A stretch of DNA of 64,000 nt from Orientallactaga sibirica (Eukaryota; Chordata; Mammalia; Rodentia; Dipodidae), in the NCBI GenBank assembly GCA_036365145.1, contig JAEOAD010000603.1, positions 2,108,001 to 2,172,000 on the forward strand. The letters run 5' to 3'. Of the stretch, positions 44,814-56,682 are shown in pieces; the first letter of the stretch is position 1; every line of letters starts with the position of its first letter. The position numbers were made by a program, and so were the translations under genes. The notes under the pieces were generated by a model. The model was not told where the DNA came from, did no database searches, and saw only the letters and a program-made list of their open reading frames with translations.

Positions 44814-46278
44814 ACAAGCTGAAATTTTTGGTCACAAAGGAGAATACAGTCTACAAAGTATTCCTTTAAAATTTCAGAAAAAAATTCATGAAACATCCAC
44901 AGATATTTTTAGACTTCTGTAAAAAGAAAATGTGTGCTATCTTGGAATACAGAATGGCCACTTGCCAAGATGAAGAGATTAAGGCTTAATTCTTGGCTGT
45001 TATAATTATGTTGGACTCTAATTTTTATCTACTATCTTTTCAGGTAGCTTTGGGCATGCTGGGTATGCTCTGAAGATTGTGATAAAGAAGAGAGCTGGAA
45101 GCAGCTTCAGCAGTATTGAGAAAAAACTAAGAGATAGAAGAACCAAGCATTCAGGAAGAACTAAAGTAGGATCACTTCATCTTGTTCATGAGTGCATTTT
45201 CCTTCAGGGCAGATATGCTCATGAGGAACAGCTGTGGAGCAGAAGGCATTAGGAGATAAATGAGAGATTATAGAGAGGTCAGTGTCCTGCTGCAAATGAC
45301 CCCTTGCATTGCTATTGCTACTTGGAAAACACCTGAACTACTCCAAATGGAGTTGCCAGAAAAACTTAAGGTTAGTAAAATTGAAGAAACTGATGACACT
45401 AAATCTTCCATATAGAAAAAAGATATCCAGTGTCAAGTTTATTTTCACAGTAATTATATTAAGAGATAAGAAGGAATATGTTAAAAGAATTAAATGATGT
45501 TGGCAGTTTTAAGAAAAATTAGGTTAATATTATTGATATAGAATATTCCTTTTAGATTTCAAAGTTTGGCAAACAGAAAGAGTACATAGGTGGGAGAGAT
45601 ACTTTGCCCAATTGCCCAGGTCTCTAATGTGTCTGTGCAAGTGGAGGTTTTCTCTGCAGAGAAGCTAATGACCCTCTGGCCTGCAGACAAACATGAATGC
45701 CAAAGGAATTTCTTAGCAGCTAAGTGGTGAGATGATCATGTAGGGATCTGGCACAGGTGTGGATGTCATTAACCCCAGTGGGAACTTGAGACAGACAGGC
45801 ATGACTTCCCCAGGGTTCTCCATTATGACATATAAAAGAAAAGAAAAAATAAAAGTGTTTGAGGATGGCATGCAATTACAAAGAAAAAATGTTCTAGCTA
45901 TATAGAGATAATACAAGGACAGATAGATGATAGACAGATATACATACATATAAATATATAGTTTCTCTTTCAAAACTACTTACTGTGAGTTCTTCTGAAT
46001 GCACAATTGTTTTCTTGACCTAGTTGAATTTTATATCTTTCTGATTGTGGTAGATGGGGGATTTATGAAGCCAGCACTGGTTGGTCCTATCTCAGTCTAT
46101 CTCATCATCTCTTAGTGGTCCAATAAAAAATAAGAATATTGATCACTTAGACATTTAAAAATATAATTATGTTCACTAATTTTAATGTAATACTCAGGCA
46201 TTATGATTTTTTTCTGGGTATATCTCAGACAGAAAATAATGTCTATAAGAGAATATATATCTTGGGGAAGACTCTTTA
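44814..46278. other. Unique sequence, no gene seen
   Basis: Open frames here are short and AT-biased. Includes a GATA-type simple stretch (AGATAGATGATAGACAGATA) near 45920-45945. Confidence 0.5.
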
Positions 46279-46359
46279 ACTTTCTTCTTTCTTTCTTTCT
46301 CCTTCCTTCCTTCCGTTTCTTTCTTTCTTTCTTTCTTTCTTTCTCTCTGTTTCTTTCTT

Positions 46360-46444
<85 letters not shown>

Positions 46445-46453
46445 CTTTCTTTC
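46279..46453. repeat. (CTTT)n microsatellite
   Basis: Long run of CTTT units with TTCC, CTCT and CTGTTT interruptions; the purest part is 46375-46442. It creates Ser/Phe/Leu-rich and Lys/Glu-rich frames on opposite strands that are not genes. Confidence 0.97.
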
Positions 46454-48740
46454 CTGGAAGAGATATGGGCCGAATGACTATGAGAAAGTGACTAATATAG
46501 ATAAAAGCTTTTCTAGATGAATTAAAGTTCACAATCTTGAATCATAAATGAAGAAATGAGCCAAGAATCATAAGACACTCTTCTTACACCAAAGAATTTA
46601 ATGGATACTTTGTAGTTATACAATTCTATGAGAAATATCTGCTTTTCTATGAGAACAAGGGTGTTCTATGAGAACACTGCAGGTCTGTGTAAATCCAGTC
46701 AGAGTAGAGATGCAGGTAGCAGATGAAGACAGTGGGTAAGGCAAATGGGAGATTTAAATAAGTCCTGCTTTTACTTCTAACTTAATAATTAAAATGTGTT
46801 TCTCTTTCATAACATTTATTAGAGTATGAGATCCTCCTGTACAACTCAAATTTTAAGACATTACCCCTATAATTTCAGACTTTATGCATTCCACCTTATT
46901 TTTACCAAGATTTTCACACACCATTTAAACATCATGCAAATTACATATTATATAGTGAATTCTCAGTTACTGTACTGAAATGCCTAATCTAGGCTACTTA
47001 CAAATTAAAGAGTTATTTATTTTTGGCTGTCATTACTTATCTCCCAGACTGAGTTGTCCTATTGTTTAAGATCTCCAGGAAGTACATCACCTCACTGTGT
47101 GAATACCTATTGGAAGGAGTGTTCACATATGGATGCAGGGAGAGGAAAGAGGGCAAGAGGAGGAAGTTGATGTCAGGAGGAGGAGCTGGAAGGAGCAGAA
47201 AAAGGAGGAACAGGACAAAGAAAGCGGAGAATAGAGGGGTGAAGAGGTATGAAGAGAGGACAGGACAGAGAAGGGAAGAGATACAAACACAGGAAAAGGA
47301 GAAAACAGGCTAGGGAAATGGGGAAGAGAGGGTCCACAAATCTCTTTCAAGGACATACCCTAAGAATATCCTAATAGTTTCTACATCTTATTGGATCCAT
47401 GCCCTTCTAATAAGACTACCTTAAGGATCAAAACTTGAAATACATGGGAATGTGAAAGACAATATACATATAAAACCATGTTATGGAGTGTTACAGAACC
47501 TCGCATTGGCTTTCCAATACCAAACTCAAGATACTATTAGCAAATTTATGAATATCTCAAGATGTTTGCTGGTAACACTGTTTTAAATCCATTGATGTTA
47601 TATTTATCACAATAATTTAATTTATTGGACCAGATATTTAATATTTAAATTTCTAATGTTTTAACAAGTTTTAAAAATATTGTTGTTGGATTTGATGCTA
47701 TGAGATAACATAGATTTATTTAATATTTTAAGTTGAGAGTAGTGCTCTTAGTTTTAACAAACCTATACATCTTATATAAAATATAAAATTTGATTCAAAT
47801 AAACAATATAGAGAAGAGGTAGGAAGCCCTAGAATTATAAACTGAAATTTTCCTGTAATGGAGAATGTAGAGAGAGTGAATGTTTAATTTGTGATAATGG
47901 TATATTCATTGGCAGCATGAGAAAGAGTACAGGAGGATTCAGTGTGTTCTTCCTTCAGTTTCTACAACAATGACTCCTTGCAATAATAAACTACACAATG
48001 TAACCAGAATATTTATAGTGGTAAATAACACTGGTGGTCACATCTCCACAGATTCATGGGCACCCCTTATTCATGGATTTTATAGTTATATTATAGAAAA
48101 TAAGCATAATTTTTGGAGCAGTTCTAGGTTCATAGTAATATCTAACAGGAAAAATAAGAAATAATCATGTATGAGAAGTAAATCCAGAACCAGGAGAAAT
48201 TACAGGCAAGAGATGCACTGTGACATGTTGAGTCATAGTCATACTTAATGGACACCATAGTGAGATAAGCCAACAATGTCCCTTATTGTTGTCAAAGATA
48301 AAATTACAACAATTTTGTTTAAAAATATTAGTTATCTTCATGTAAATGCTTATTGATTCTCTTTAAATTGTAATTTTATCTTCCAGTGTGGCTCTTAATT
48401 TTCATTGAAAGGGGGACATGATGTTCTCAAGTAAAAGGACTAGTGGTATCAGGTTGTTAGTAATTTGGTTAGTAATAAGATTTGGCAAGAGGGTAGTGTT
48501 CAGTACTCCAAAGACTACTTCTGCCTTTTGTTGAGCCTGCACCTTGATTTCCCTAGTTGTGTTCAGATCTCCCACCTCTTTAGATGGGACAGGATGGCTA
48601 ATGTGGCCTGAGCTTGGCATTTCCTGTACTTTAAGTCAGTTGGGGGTCTAGTAAAATAATTTCTTGTGTGTATAGTTCATTTTAAGAGGATTAGAATACA
48701 TTGACATATTACATAGTGGTCAGTGTCTCCTTCTATTGTG
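46454..48740. other. Unique sequence with a purine-rich tract
   Basis: The purine-rich GGA/GAA region at about 47140-47330 creates Lys/Arg/Glu-rich frames; it is low-complexity sequence. The rest is AT-rich with no recognised repeat or exon. Confidence 0.5.
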
Positions 48741-49011
48741 AGTGTTAATATTTATTTTATTTTATTTTATTTTATTTATTTTATTTTATTTTATGCATTT
48801 AAGAGAGAGACAGAGAGAAAGAGGCAGATAGAAAGAGAGTGAGTATGGGTGCACCAGGGCCTCCTGCCACTACAGACTAACTACAGACACATGTACCACT
48901 TTGTGCATCTGGATTTACATGGGTACTGGAGAATCAAACCTGCAACATTGGACTTTCAGGCTTGCTAAACAAGTAAGCACATTAAAGGACTGAGCCATCT
49001 CTCCAGCTTCT
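48741..49011 (-). mobile_element. tRNA-derived SINE, minus strand
   Basis: (TTTTA)n tail at 48751-48796, GACAGAGAGAAAG tract, then the body to GAGCCATCTCTCCAGC. Confidence 0.88.
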
Positions 49012-49424
49012 CCTACTGAAATAGTAAGGTGAAGTTTCTATAAAATATTATTTCTTAAGCTTTTGGCCTTAAACCCATTGAAGTGTTTGATTCGCCATGA
49101 CTGGGTCCCTTGGATATTTTATTCTTCTCTTTTGTCCACATTGATTATAATAAAATATTAATTATAATACAGGATTTATTACACAGAAATAGTTCACACA
49201 GTATTCTCTGTGGATATGTCTTCCATAAATTGAGATACATACTTGACCTATGTATCTTTCAAATTTTTGGTGTGGTAGTTGCCTTGTGGCTTTTATTCTT
49301 TCATGGACCTATGGTTGATTGATTTTTCCTATTGTTAAACATTTTATTATTTCAGAATAGAATAGTGAAAACTATGCTCCTTATTTTATTGTATTTTACT
49401 TTTTCAAGTTTTATTTTATCTTTT
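49012..49424. other. Unique AT-rich sequence
   Basis: A 70-codon open frame (49110-49322, plus) lacks motifs. No repeat recognised. Confidence 0.45.
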
Positions 49425-49925
49425 ATTTTGATTTTTGAGATAGGGTCTTTTATACCTATCCTGGCCTAAAACTCACTATGTCTCCAAGAATGACCTTGAA
49501 TTTATTTTTTTGTTTGTTTGTTTTGCTTTTTTAAGGTAAGATCTCACTGTAGCCCATCTGACCTGGAATCTAGAATTCACTATATAGTTTCAGGGAGGTC
49601 TCAAACTCAAAGTGATCCTCCTACCTCAGACCCATAAGTGCTGGAATTTAAGGCATGCACTACCATGCCCAGCAGAGAGAGAGAATGTATGCACCAGGGC
49701 CTCTAGCCACTGCAAACAAAGTCCAGACACAATCACTCCTTTGTGCATTTGGCTTTATATGTGTACTGGGAAATCAAACTGGGGTAGTTAGGCTTTACAG
49801 ACAAGCACCTTAACCAGTTAGCCATAGGACTCCAACCCATAGAATGTTGAATTGTTGATCCTTCTGTCTCCTCCAGAGTAGAGTCCTAGGATTATATGTA
49901 TGCACTGCTATGCCTGTTTCAAGAT
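49425..49925 (-). mobile_element. Nested SINEs: old B1 split by another B1 and a tRNA-derived SINE
   Basis: An older B1 starts at about 49430 (GAGATAGGGTCTTTTATACC...CTTGAA) and appears to resume at about 49853 (GATCCTTCTGTCTCCTCCAG...ATTATATGTATGCACTGC). Between them are a second B1 (about 49525-49672) and a minus-strand tRNA-derived SINE (about 49673-49845). This gives three insertion events in order. Confidence 0.75.
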
Positions 49926-50005
49926 CTGGAAATGCTGGACTGTAAACTAAATTTTTTAATTAGCCAAAATTGCAATCTTCAACATGAAATGGAAAATATA
50001 TAGAT

Positions 50006-50397
50006 TGTGGTAGTTTGAATATATGTCCCCCAATATATTCAGTGTTTTACTAGTTATACTTTGCATCTGCAATCACCTTGCTAGAGGCAAGGTCACTGGG
50101 GGCCCCAGTCTTAAGGTGTGGTGATGGTTTGAGATTCCATTGTAAAGATATGCAAATGTGCCTAGCAGGAGTTCCTGAAGTGTGCTGTGTGACCTTTTGG
50201 CTGTAGTTTTTGCTCTGTGTGCTGTGGTGGCTGGTTGGCTTTCTCTCTCTCTGTTTGGCCCTGTGAAGAGCAGGCTGCTTTTCCTGCCTTTATGGAACTT
50301 CCCCTGGATCTGTAAGCTTCAATAAATAATATCCCTTCCTCCATAACTGTGCCTGGTCTGGAACTTCATCTCAGCGAACCTGATGCTGTCTGCTACA
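50006..50397 (+). mobile_element. ERVL-MaLR-type solo LTR, copy 2
   Basis: TGTGGTAGTTTG...TGCTACA, AATAAA near 50320, perfect 5-bp target-site duplication TAGAT at 50001-50005 and 50398-50402. Confidence 0.94.
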
Positions 50398-50621
50398 TAG
50401 ATACTTTTTATTGTTTAACTTAAAATTCTTTCCAGGTAAGTATTTTATACAAAATTATATGAGTAGCTTTATTCTAATTCATTTCAAATTCCTACTAAAT
50501 AAGTTACAATTTAATATTTCTTTTTTTTGCAAATCATATTTTAGCAAACTCATATAGGCAATAATCATATGAAAAATATGAATATGTTTATAGATATTGC
50601 TCTATGAAATGATTCATTAAT

Positions 50622-51005
50622 TGTTGGGGTCCCCCCTAAGGCCAGCCCAGGAGGGACGGCAGGGTTTCTGTCAAGTTGGGGGCAAGAAGCGTGGAATCAC
50701 GACACAGACTCGGGGAGTTAGGTGGAAGCAGGCAGAGGGCGAGCTGCAGCAAACTCGTTTATTCAAAAAAGTGTAGGGGGTTTTAAAGGGGCTTGGCTGG
50801 CCAATCGTTGCATGGGGTAGTCCCCTTTTTGTGACCAATGACAGCCTGTCTCCGGACAGATCATCTCGTAGCAGGTTTCTCATAAGCATGGGACTGTAGC
50901 TGTTGTCACGCCAGGCCTGCGCAGGACGCCATGTTCACAGAAGCCACGTCCTGGTTTCTTTTGCCATGCAGTCTGGCTAGGGCCAGACCTGCATAGTGCC
51001 ATACA
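50622..51005 (-). mobile_element. ERVK solo LTR, 384 bp
   Basis: TGTTGGGG...CCATACA termini with flanks ATTAAT (50616-50621) and ATTAAC (51006-51011), a 6-bp duplication with one change. AATAAA is read on the minus strand (reverse complement at 50758-50763). Same family as the provirus at 12593-15707, and it shows what an unexpanded LTR of that family looks like. Confidence 0.92.
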
Positions 51006-51043
51006 ATTAACGGATAAGTTATGCACCTGCTAGTGAATATCTT

Positions 51044-51563
51044 TTTAAAAATTTATTATTTATTTTATTAGTTATGCTCATAAAATGAATACATTCATGT
51101 GGGTGCCTTCGATAGCCTCCTCCCTGTCCTTCCTGCTCCGAAGGGGCCCTTTTCATTGGGGAATGTGGGTCATGCATTATGAGGATAGCCATCAGTTATG
51201 GGGAAGAGGCAATGCCTCTGTGTATAATGACCCAACTTGTGGCTCTAACAATCATTCCGCCCCCTCTTCTCCGAATTTCCCTGAGCCATATTGGGTTCGT
51301 TTAAGTATACTTCAGTGATAAGGTCTTGGGAGCCTCTGTGTCTCTGGATATCTTGTTTAGTAGGAGTTGAGTGTCCTCTGTGTTTATCTCCTTCAGCCTT
51401 GTGCTGGTGTCAGGTTCACCGAGAAAGCTGCACTCTTGTGCATTTCCCCAGATATCCTATGGTTTCAGATGGGGCCCTGGTGAAGTGTGATAGGCTGATC
51501 CTCTCCTCAGGTTCAACATCCATCTGAAAAAGAGAAGCAAATTCTCTAACAGAGAGAGAAGTG
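51044..51563 (-). mobile_element. 5'-truncated L1 (3'UTR only) with 17-bp target-site duplication
   Basis: An L1 3'UTR end of about 520 bp, matching 10830-11340 and the complement of about 57290-57793. Flanked by CTGCTAGTGAATATCTT at 51027-51043 and 51564-51580, a perfect 17-bp repeat. The 3' A-rich end adjoins the left copy, as expected for target-primed reverse transcription. Confidence 0.95.
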
Positions 51564-51614
51564 CTGCTAGTGAATATCTTATTTACCTAATGTACTCTAT
51601 GTATATTATTTACA

Positions 51615-51765
51615 TTCATTTTTTTATTTTGATGTAGGGTCTCACTCTAGACCAGGATGACCTGGAGTTCACTCTGTAGTCTCAGGCTCGCCTTGAAGTC
51701 ACAGTGATCCTTCCTATTCAGCCTCCCAGTGCTGGGATTAAAGGCACCACCATGCCTGACTCCAT
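51615..51765 (-). mobile_element. B1 SINE, minus strand
   Basis: GTAGGGTCTCACTCTAGACCAGGATGACC... through GCTGGGATTAAAGGCACCACCATGCC on plus is the complement of B1, slightly shortened at its 5' end. Confidence 0.88.
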
Positions 51766-51769
51766 TTAT

Positions 51770-51955
51770 TTATTTATTTATTTTTATTTTTAATTATGTT
51801 ATTTTTGGTTTTTTGAGGTAGAGTTTCACTCTAGCTCAGGCTGGCCTGGAATTCACTATGTAGTCTCAGGGTGGCCTTGAACACAATGTGATCCTCCTAC
51901 CTCTGCCTCCCCAGTGCTGGGATTAAAGGCATGTGCCACCACACCTGGCCTACAT
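51770..51955 (-). mobile_element. B1 SINE, minus strand
   Basis: TTTTTTGAGGTAGAGTTTCACTCTAGCTCAGGCTGG... to GCATGTGCCACCACACCTGGCC is a complete B1 complement, sitting just upstream of L1 E. Confidence 0.93.
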
Positions 51956-52129
51956 TTATTTTTTTAAAAAAAAAAAAAAAAAAAAAACTTTATGACTTCT
52001 GGTCAAGATGGTGACTGCCTAACCTAGCCTCACCTCACAGGGAAGGAAAGGCAAGTCCCTTAAGGTTCAAGGGAGTTTGCTAGGGTGTTGCTGATTGTAG
52101 TAGGCTTCCAGTGGGAGAATGTGGAGGAG

Positions 52130-53290
52130 CAAAATAGGGAATCCATGGATTCCCAAGCTCTCGGATAGCCCACCAGTTCCCCAATCCTCTCAAGCAGCTG
52201 TCCTAGCCTCAGTCCTAGCCAGAAGTTCCTCCTGCACTAACCACAGGCCAAGTGGACCCAAACTAGCAGGCGAGGACCTCCGCCCCAGGCTTTCCCACCA
52301 TCACACAGAGCTCCACTGGGGCCATCATGCTTCCACTTTGGGAAGGTCCACCCTAGCCTTTCTGAACCCTGTGCATACCATAGCCAGCACTCATAGCTGA
52401 AATCTCCCACCCACAAACAGGGACTCAGGCTAGCAGGATACTGTCCCACCCTACCTTTCTGAGCCCCGTGTACCACTGTAGTCCCACTCCTTGGTCCCTC
52501 CCCCAAACAGGCACCCAGGCCAGCAGGCCAATGTCCCCACCCTAGTACTTCTGAGACCTGTGCGTACAATAACCGGCACTCTCAGCTGACCCCTCCCACC
52601 CACGAATGGGGAACCAGACCAGCAGGCCAGTGTACCATCCCTAGACTTTCTGAGCTCCGCATGTGTGCGAACACTGGCATTCACCGATGACTGCTCCCAC
52701 CCATGAACAGGGCCCCAGGCCAGCAGGTCAGTACCCCTGCTATAGCCTTTATGAGCCCTGCATGCCACTGTGGTCCCACTCCCCAGTCCCACCCCTGAAC
52801 AGGGAGCCAGGCCAGGAGGCCAGTATCCCTGGCCTAGCCTTTCTGAGCCCTGTGCAAATGATCACTGGCACTCACAGTTGACCACTCCCACCCATGAAGA
52901 GGGAATCAGGCCAGCAGGCTAGTGTCCCTGCCCTAGCCTTTCTGAGCCCTGTGTGTGTGATTGCCAGCACTTTTTACTAACCCCTCACACCCATGAACAG
53001 GGACCCAGACAAACAGGCCAGTGTCCCTGCACTAGCTTTTCTGAGGCTCACACACAATTGCCAACACTTGCCACTGACCCCTCCAACCCACGAACAGGGA
53101 CTCAGGCCAGCAGGCCAGGGTCCCCAATCTAGCTTCTCTGAGCCCCACATGCTCTTGCCACTGTCCTCTACCACCCACAAACAGGGACTCAGGCCAGAAG
53201 GCCAGTGCCCCTGCTCTAGCCTTTCTGAACTCCACATGCTTGAATGCCATTCCACTCACCACTGCCCCACCTATCAGGGATGCAGGCCCC
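52130..53290 (+). repeat. L1 5'UTR monomer array, about ten units
   Basis: Units of roughly 80-105 bp, each with a core like CAGGGACCCAGGCCAGCAGG followed by CCAGTGTCCC and CTAGCCTTTCTGAGCCC, start near 52421, 52504, 52603, 52705, 52795, 52898, 52994, 53094, 53177 and 53273. Similar single or few units occur in L1 F (21330-21430) and L1 D. By analogy with mouse L1 monomers these may carry promoter activity. Confidence 0.85.
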
Positions 53291-53431
53291 CACTCCAGCC
53301 TCTCTTTACTCCTCAGGCAATCACCCTCACACTCACTGCTATCCCCACCCATCCAAGGCCAGCAGGCTAGTGTTCCATACCCTATGCTTTCTGTACCATT
53401 GTGATGGGCAGAACACAGAGAAAAAAAAATA

Positions 53432-53855
53432 CCATGAAAAATCAGATGCAAGTAAAACCAGCTAAATTGCCCAGTCCCTCAATGGATGTCTCTAATTAAA
53501 ACATAGAAGAGACAATAGAATCAGAACCCCCAAATGCAGAGAGAAGCTTTATAATGCTGGCCAAGCAAATACCAGAACTTGCAGAAACTCAACAAAGAGC
53601 CAATAATTGTATGAATGGTGTCCTTGCTAGGTTAGACCTAATAGAAAAGAACCAGGAAGGGTTCCAAAGACAGTTAAATGATCTGAAGGAGAACAAAAAG
53701 AAGAGAACCTCAATAACCAGCTGGCTAAGCTCAATGAGGACATGAAAAATGCAAGGATGAACTCTAAGAAGCATTAAGAAAATCCAAAAATGACAAGAAA
53801 AGGGAACTCAATACAGGGATGGAAAATATACATTAAAAAAGTAGAAAATATGAAC
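53432..53855 (+). pseudogene. L1 E ORF1 N-terminal remnant
   Basis: Starts MKNQMQVKPAKLPSPSMDV and is stopped soon after. A later open stretch (53554-53745) covers coiled-coil code (ETQQRANNCMNGVLARLDLI...). The text ends near the AVENMN segment, where it is joined to ORF2, so the RRM and C-terminal domains are absent. Confidence 0.8.
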
Positions 53856-53931
53856 CATTACTACCTTGCTCTTCAATATAGTACTGGAAATACTAGGTCA
53901 AGCGTAAGACAGGGCAAAGCAATAAAAGGTA

Positions 53932-54486
53932 CCAAGCTGGGTGAGAGGCAAGCACTGCAAAGGAAAGTCATTTCAGACTGCTTCTGACTTCCTTGAGGAA
54001 CATGTCTGATTAGCATGGAGGTTGGCATCCTTGCTAATTTTGCCTCCCCTCTACAAAAGATGTCAAAACTTTAGAGGAATCAGACCATTGTTCCCCCCCA
54101 GTTGGTTAATGCCCTCTGTCTATTTAGACACTGCATTTGGGAGCTAATTGCTGTTTATAAAGAAAAAGGGGGAGATGTGGCTGGCAGCATCCGGGGCCAC
54201 ACCATCCATGTTGCCCTGTCAAGATGGCGGCTGGCACATTGCCAAAGGGCGTTGAGCTCAAGTCTTGTTAGTAAACAGGAAGTTATGGTGATTGGCTAGG
54301 AGGTATATCCTCATTGCATCAACGTATCGGCTTCAGCCAAGTTAGCTTTCTTGCCTAGCAACTATGTTATGATTGGTCTTCATTGGATATATAAGCTGTG
54401 CTATTTCCTGTAATAAAGTGGTCTCCCGTCCAAGCAAGCAACAAGAGTGGTGCATGTGTCATTAGTGTCCCGAATGGTCGGTGACA
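53932..54486 (+). mobile_element. Partial class II-like ERV: 3' internal end and 3' LTR
   Basis: The LTR is 54176-54486 (311 bp): TGTGGCTGGC...GTCGGTGACA, TATA box ATATATAAG at 54387-54395, AATAAA at 54412-54417. It is directly preceded by a polypurine tract AAAAAGGGGGAGA (54163-54175). About 230 bp of internal sequence precedes that, with no recognised protein motif. There is no 5' LTR. About 60-70 bp of L1 ORF2, including the RT catalytic motif, is missing at the site. This LTR family occurs only once in the window. Confidence 0.82.
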
Positions 54487-54692
54487 GATTCTATACATAA
54501 GTGACCCAAGAACCTCCATCTCAACTCTTAAAAGTGATGAACTCCTTGAGTAAAGTACCAGGATACAAAATCAATGCACAAAATCAGTAGCCTTTCATAT
54601 GCAAAAGACAAAGATACAGAGAATGAAATAAATGGCATTGTCTCATATTCAGTAGCATCAAAAAAAAAAAAAAAAAAAGGCTTGGAATAACA

Positions 54693-55737
54693 TTGACCAA
54701 GAATGTGAAAGACCTTTACAATGAAAACATAAAAACACTCAAGAAAGAAATTGAGGAGAACTTAAGAAAATGGAAAGACCTCCCATGTTCCTGGATAGTC
54801 AGAATTAACACTGTGAAAATAGCAATCTTATCAAAAGCAATATATATATTTAATGCAATGCCAATAAAAATCCCAACATCTTTCTTCTCAAAATTAACAT
54901 GGAATGGCAGAAGGCCTCAGATATCCAAGCATATCCACAACAAAAGAAACACCTCTGGAGGCATCACCATTCCTGATCTAAAGCTATACTACAAAGCCAT
55001 AGTAATAAAAACAACATATTACTGGAATAACAACAGGATTATAGATCAATAGAACACGACTGAGGACCCAGAATTTGGGTCAAGGAACTACAGCTACTTG
55101 ATATTGGACAAAGGCCCTAACAATGTAGACTGGAAAAAAAAAAGATAGTACATTCAACAAATGGTGCTGGACAAACTGGATAACCATATGCAGGAAAATG
55201 AAACTCAATCCACACATTTTGCCATGCACAAAAATCAAGTCCGAATGGATCAAAGACCTCAATATAAGAACAGACACTCTTGTACCACTGGAAGAAAAAC
55301 AAGGAGGAACTTTCTATGATATAGCAGTGGGAAATGACTTCATGAACAAAACCCCAGGAGCTCAGGAAATTAAAGAATCACTCAACCATTGGGATCTCAG
55401 GAAGCTGAAAAGCTTTTTCACAGACAAACATACAATAAGCAGAGCCAATAGATTACTCACAGAATGGGAGAAAATTTTTGCTGGTTACACATCGGATAGA
55501 GGCCTAATTTCTAAAATCTACAAAGAACTTAAACACCTAAACAATGAAAAGTCAAACAACCCACTCACAAAATGGTGCAGAGAACTGCACAGGGAATTCT
55601 CAGAGGAAGAAATACAAATGGCAAACACACACTTAAGAAAATGTTCAACATCCCTAATCATCAGGGAAATGCAAATTAAAACAACTATGAGATTCCACCT
55701 TACCCCAGTAAGGATAGCAAACATTAAAAAAATCTAA
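54693..55737 (+). pseudogene. L1 E ORF2 C-terminal half remnant
   Basis: Two longer frames. 54693-55052: post-RT region ([51 protein letters not shown]). 55198-55737: later region ([24 protein letters not shown], then [22 protein letters not shown] and [13 protein letters not shown]). A shorter end segment continues to about 56190. No catalytic motif lies in this part. Confidence 0.85.
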
Positions 55738-56451
55738 TGACAACAAATGCTGGTGAGTTTGTGGAGAAATAGGAATCCTCCTTCACTGTTGGTGGGAATG
55801 TAACCTGGTACAACCACTATGGCAAGCAATATGGAGACCCCTCAAAAGGATGACTACAGAGGTACCAACAGATCCCAATTTTCCCTTACTGGGCATTTAC
55901 TCTAAAAGCTCCATGCCTCAGTTCAGAGATATTTGCTCAAACATGTTTATAGCTACTCTATTCATAATAGCTGAGATCTGGAATCAACCCAGATGGCCAT
56001 CATTAGATGAATGGATAAACATTATGTGATATATCTACACAATGGTATTCTACACAGCACCAAGGAAAAATGACACAATGCAATTTGAAGAAAAATGGTT
56101 AAACTTGGAACAGATCATTCTCAGCAAACTCACCCAATGGCAGAAAGATAAGTGTCATGTGGTCTCACTCATCTGTGGCTCTTAACCTGAATTTGCCTGA
56201 GATGCTGACACACCTAATAAACCTGGACAATAAGGATGCTGAGGCAAGAGGGGCAGGTAAGGCGGGGACAGAAAACTGGACCCAAAAGTAATTGGTACCA
56301 TAAAATCTTGTATCCTGAAAGACATACTAAAATGTTGAACCTTCATCAGGTACTTAAAGAGAACACCTGAATCACAGGGGCCTGAAGAGGGTATGATGAA
56401 GACTAACCTTAATCTTTTCCTGTTTCTCTCTCTCTCACTCCCAATTCTTCT

Positions 56452-56682
56452 TCTTTTTTTTTTATTTTATTTTATTTTATTTATTTGAGAGTGGCAGACA
56501 GAGACAGAAACAGGCAGATAGAGAGTGGGTGCACCAGGGCCTCCAGCCACTGCAAACAAACTCTGGATGCATGCACCACCTTGTACATCTGGCTTACATG
56601 GGTCCTAGGGAATCAAGCTTTCAACCAGGGTCCTTAGATATCACAGGCAAGTGCTTAACTGCTAAGCCATCTCTCCAGGCCC
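56452..56682 (-). mobile_element. tRNA-derived SINE inside the L1 E 3'UTR
   Basis: TTTTATTTTATTT tail at 56455-56484, then the SINE body to AAGCCATCTCTCCAGGCCCC on plus. Confidence 0.88.

Noticed and set aside
46194..46532. Ser/Phe/Leu-rich and Lys/Glu-rich frames on opposite strands
   Set aside because: Both are produced by the (CTTT)n microsatellite.
47062..47313. Arg/Lys/Glu-rich 83-codon frame
   Set aside because: Low-complexity purine tract; no domain and no conserved start.
52119..53465. Several 70-140-codon frames on both strands
   Set aside because: They come from the GC-rich monomer array of the L1 5'UTR and recur with the repeat period.
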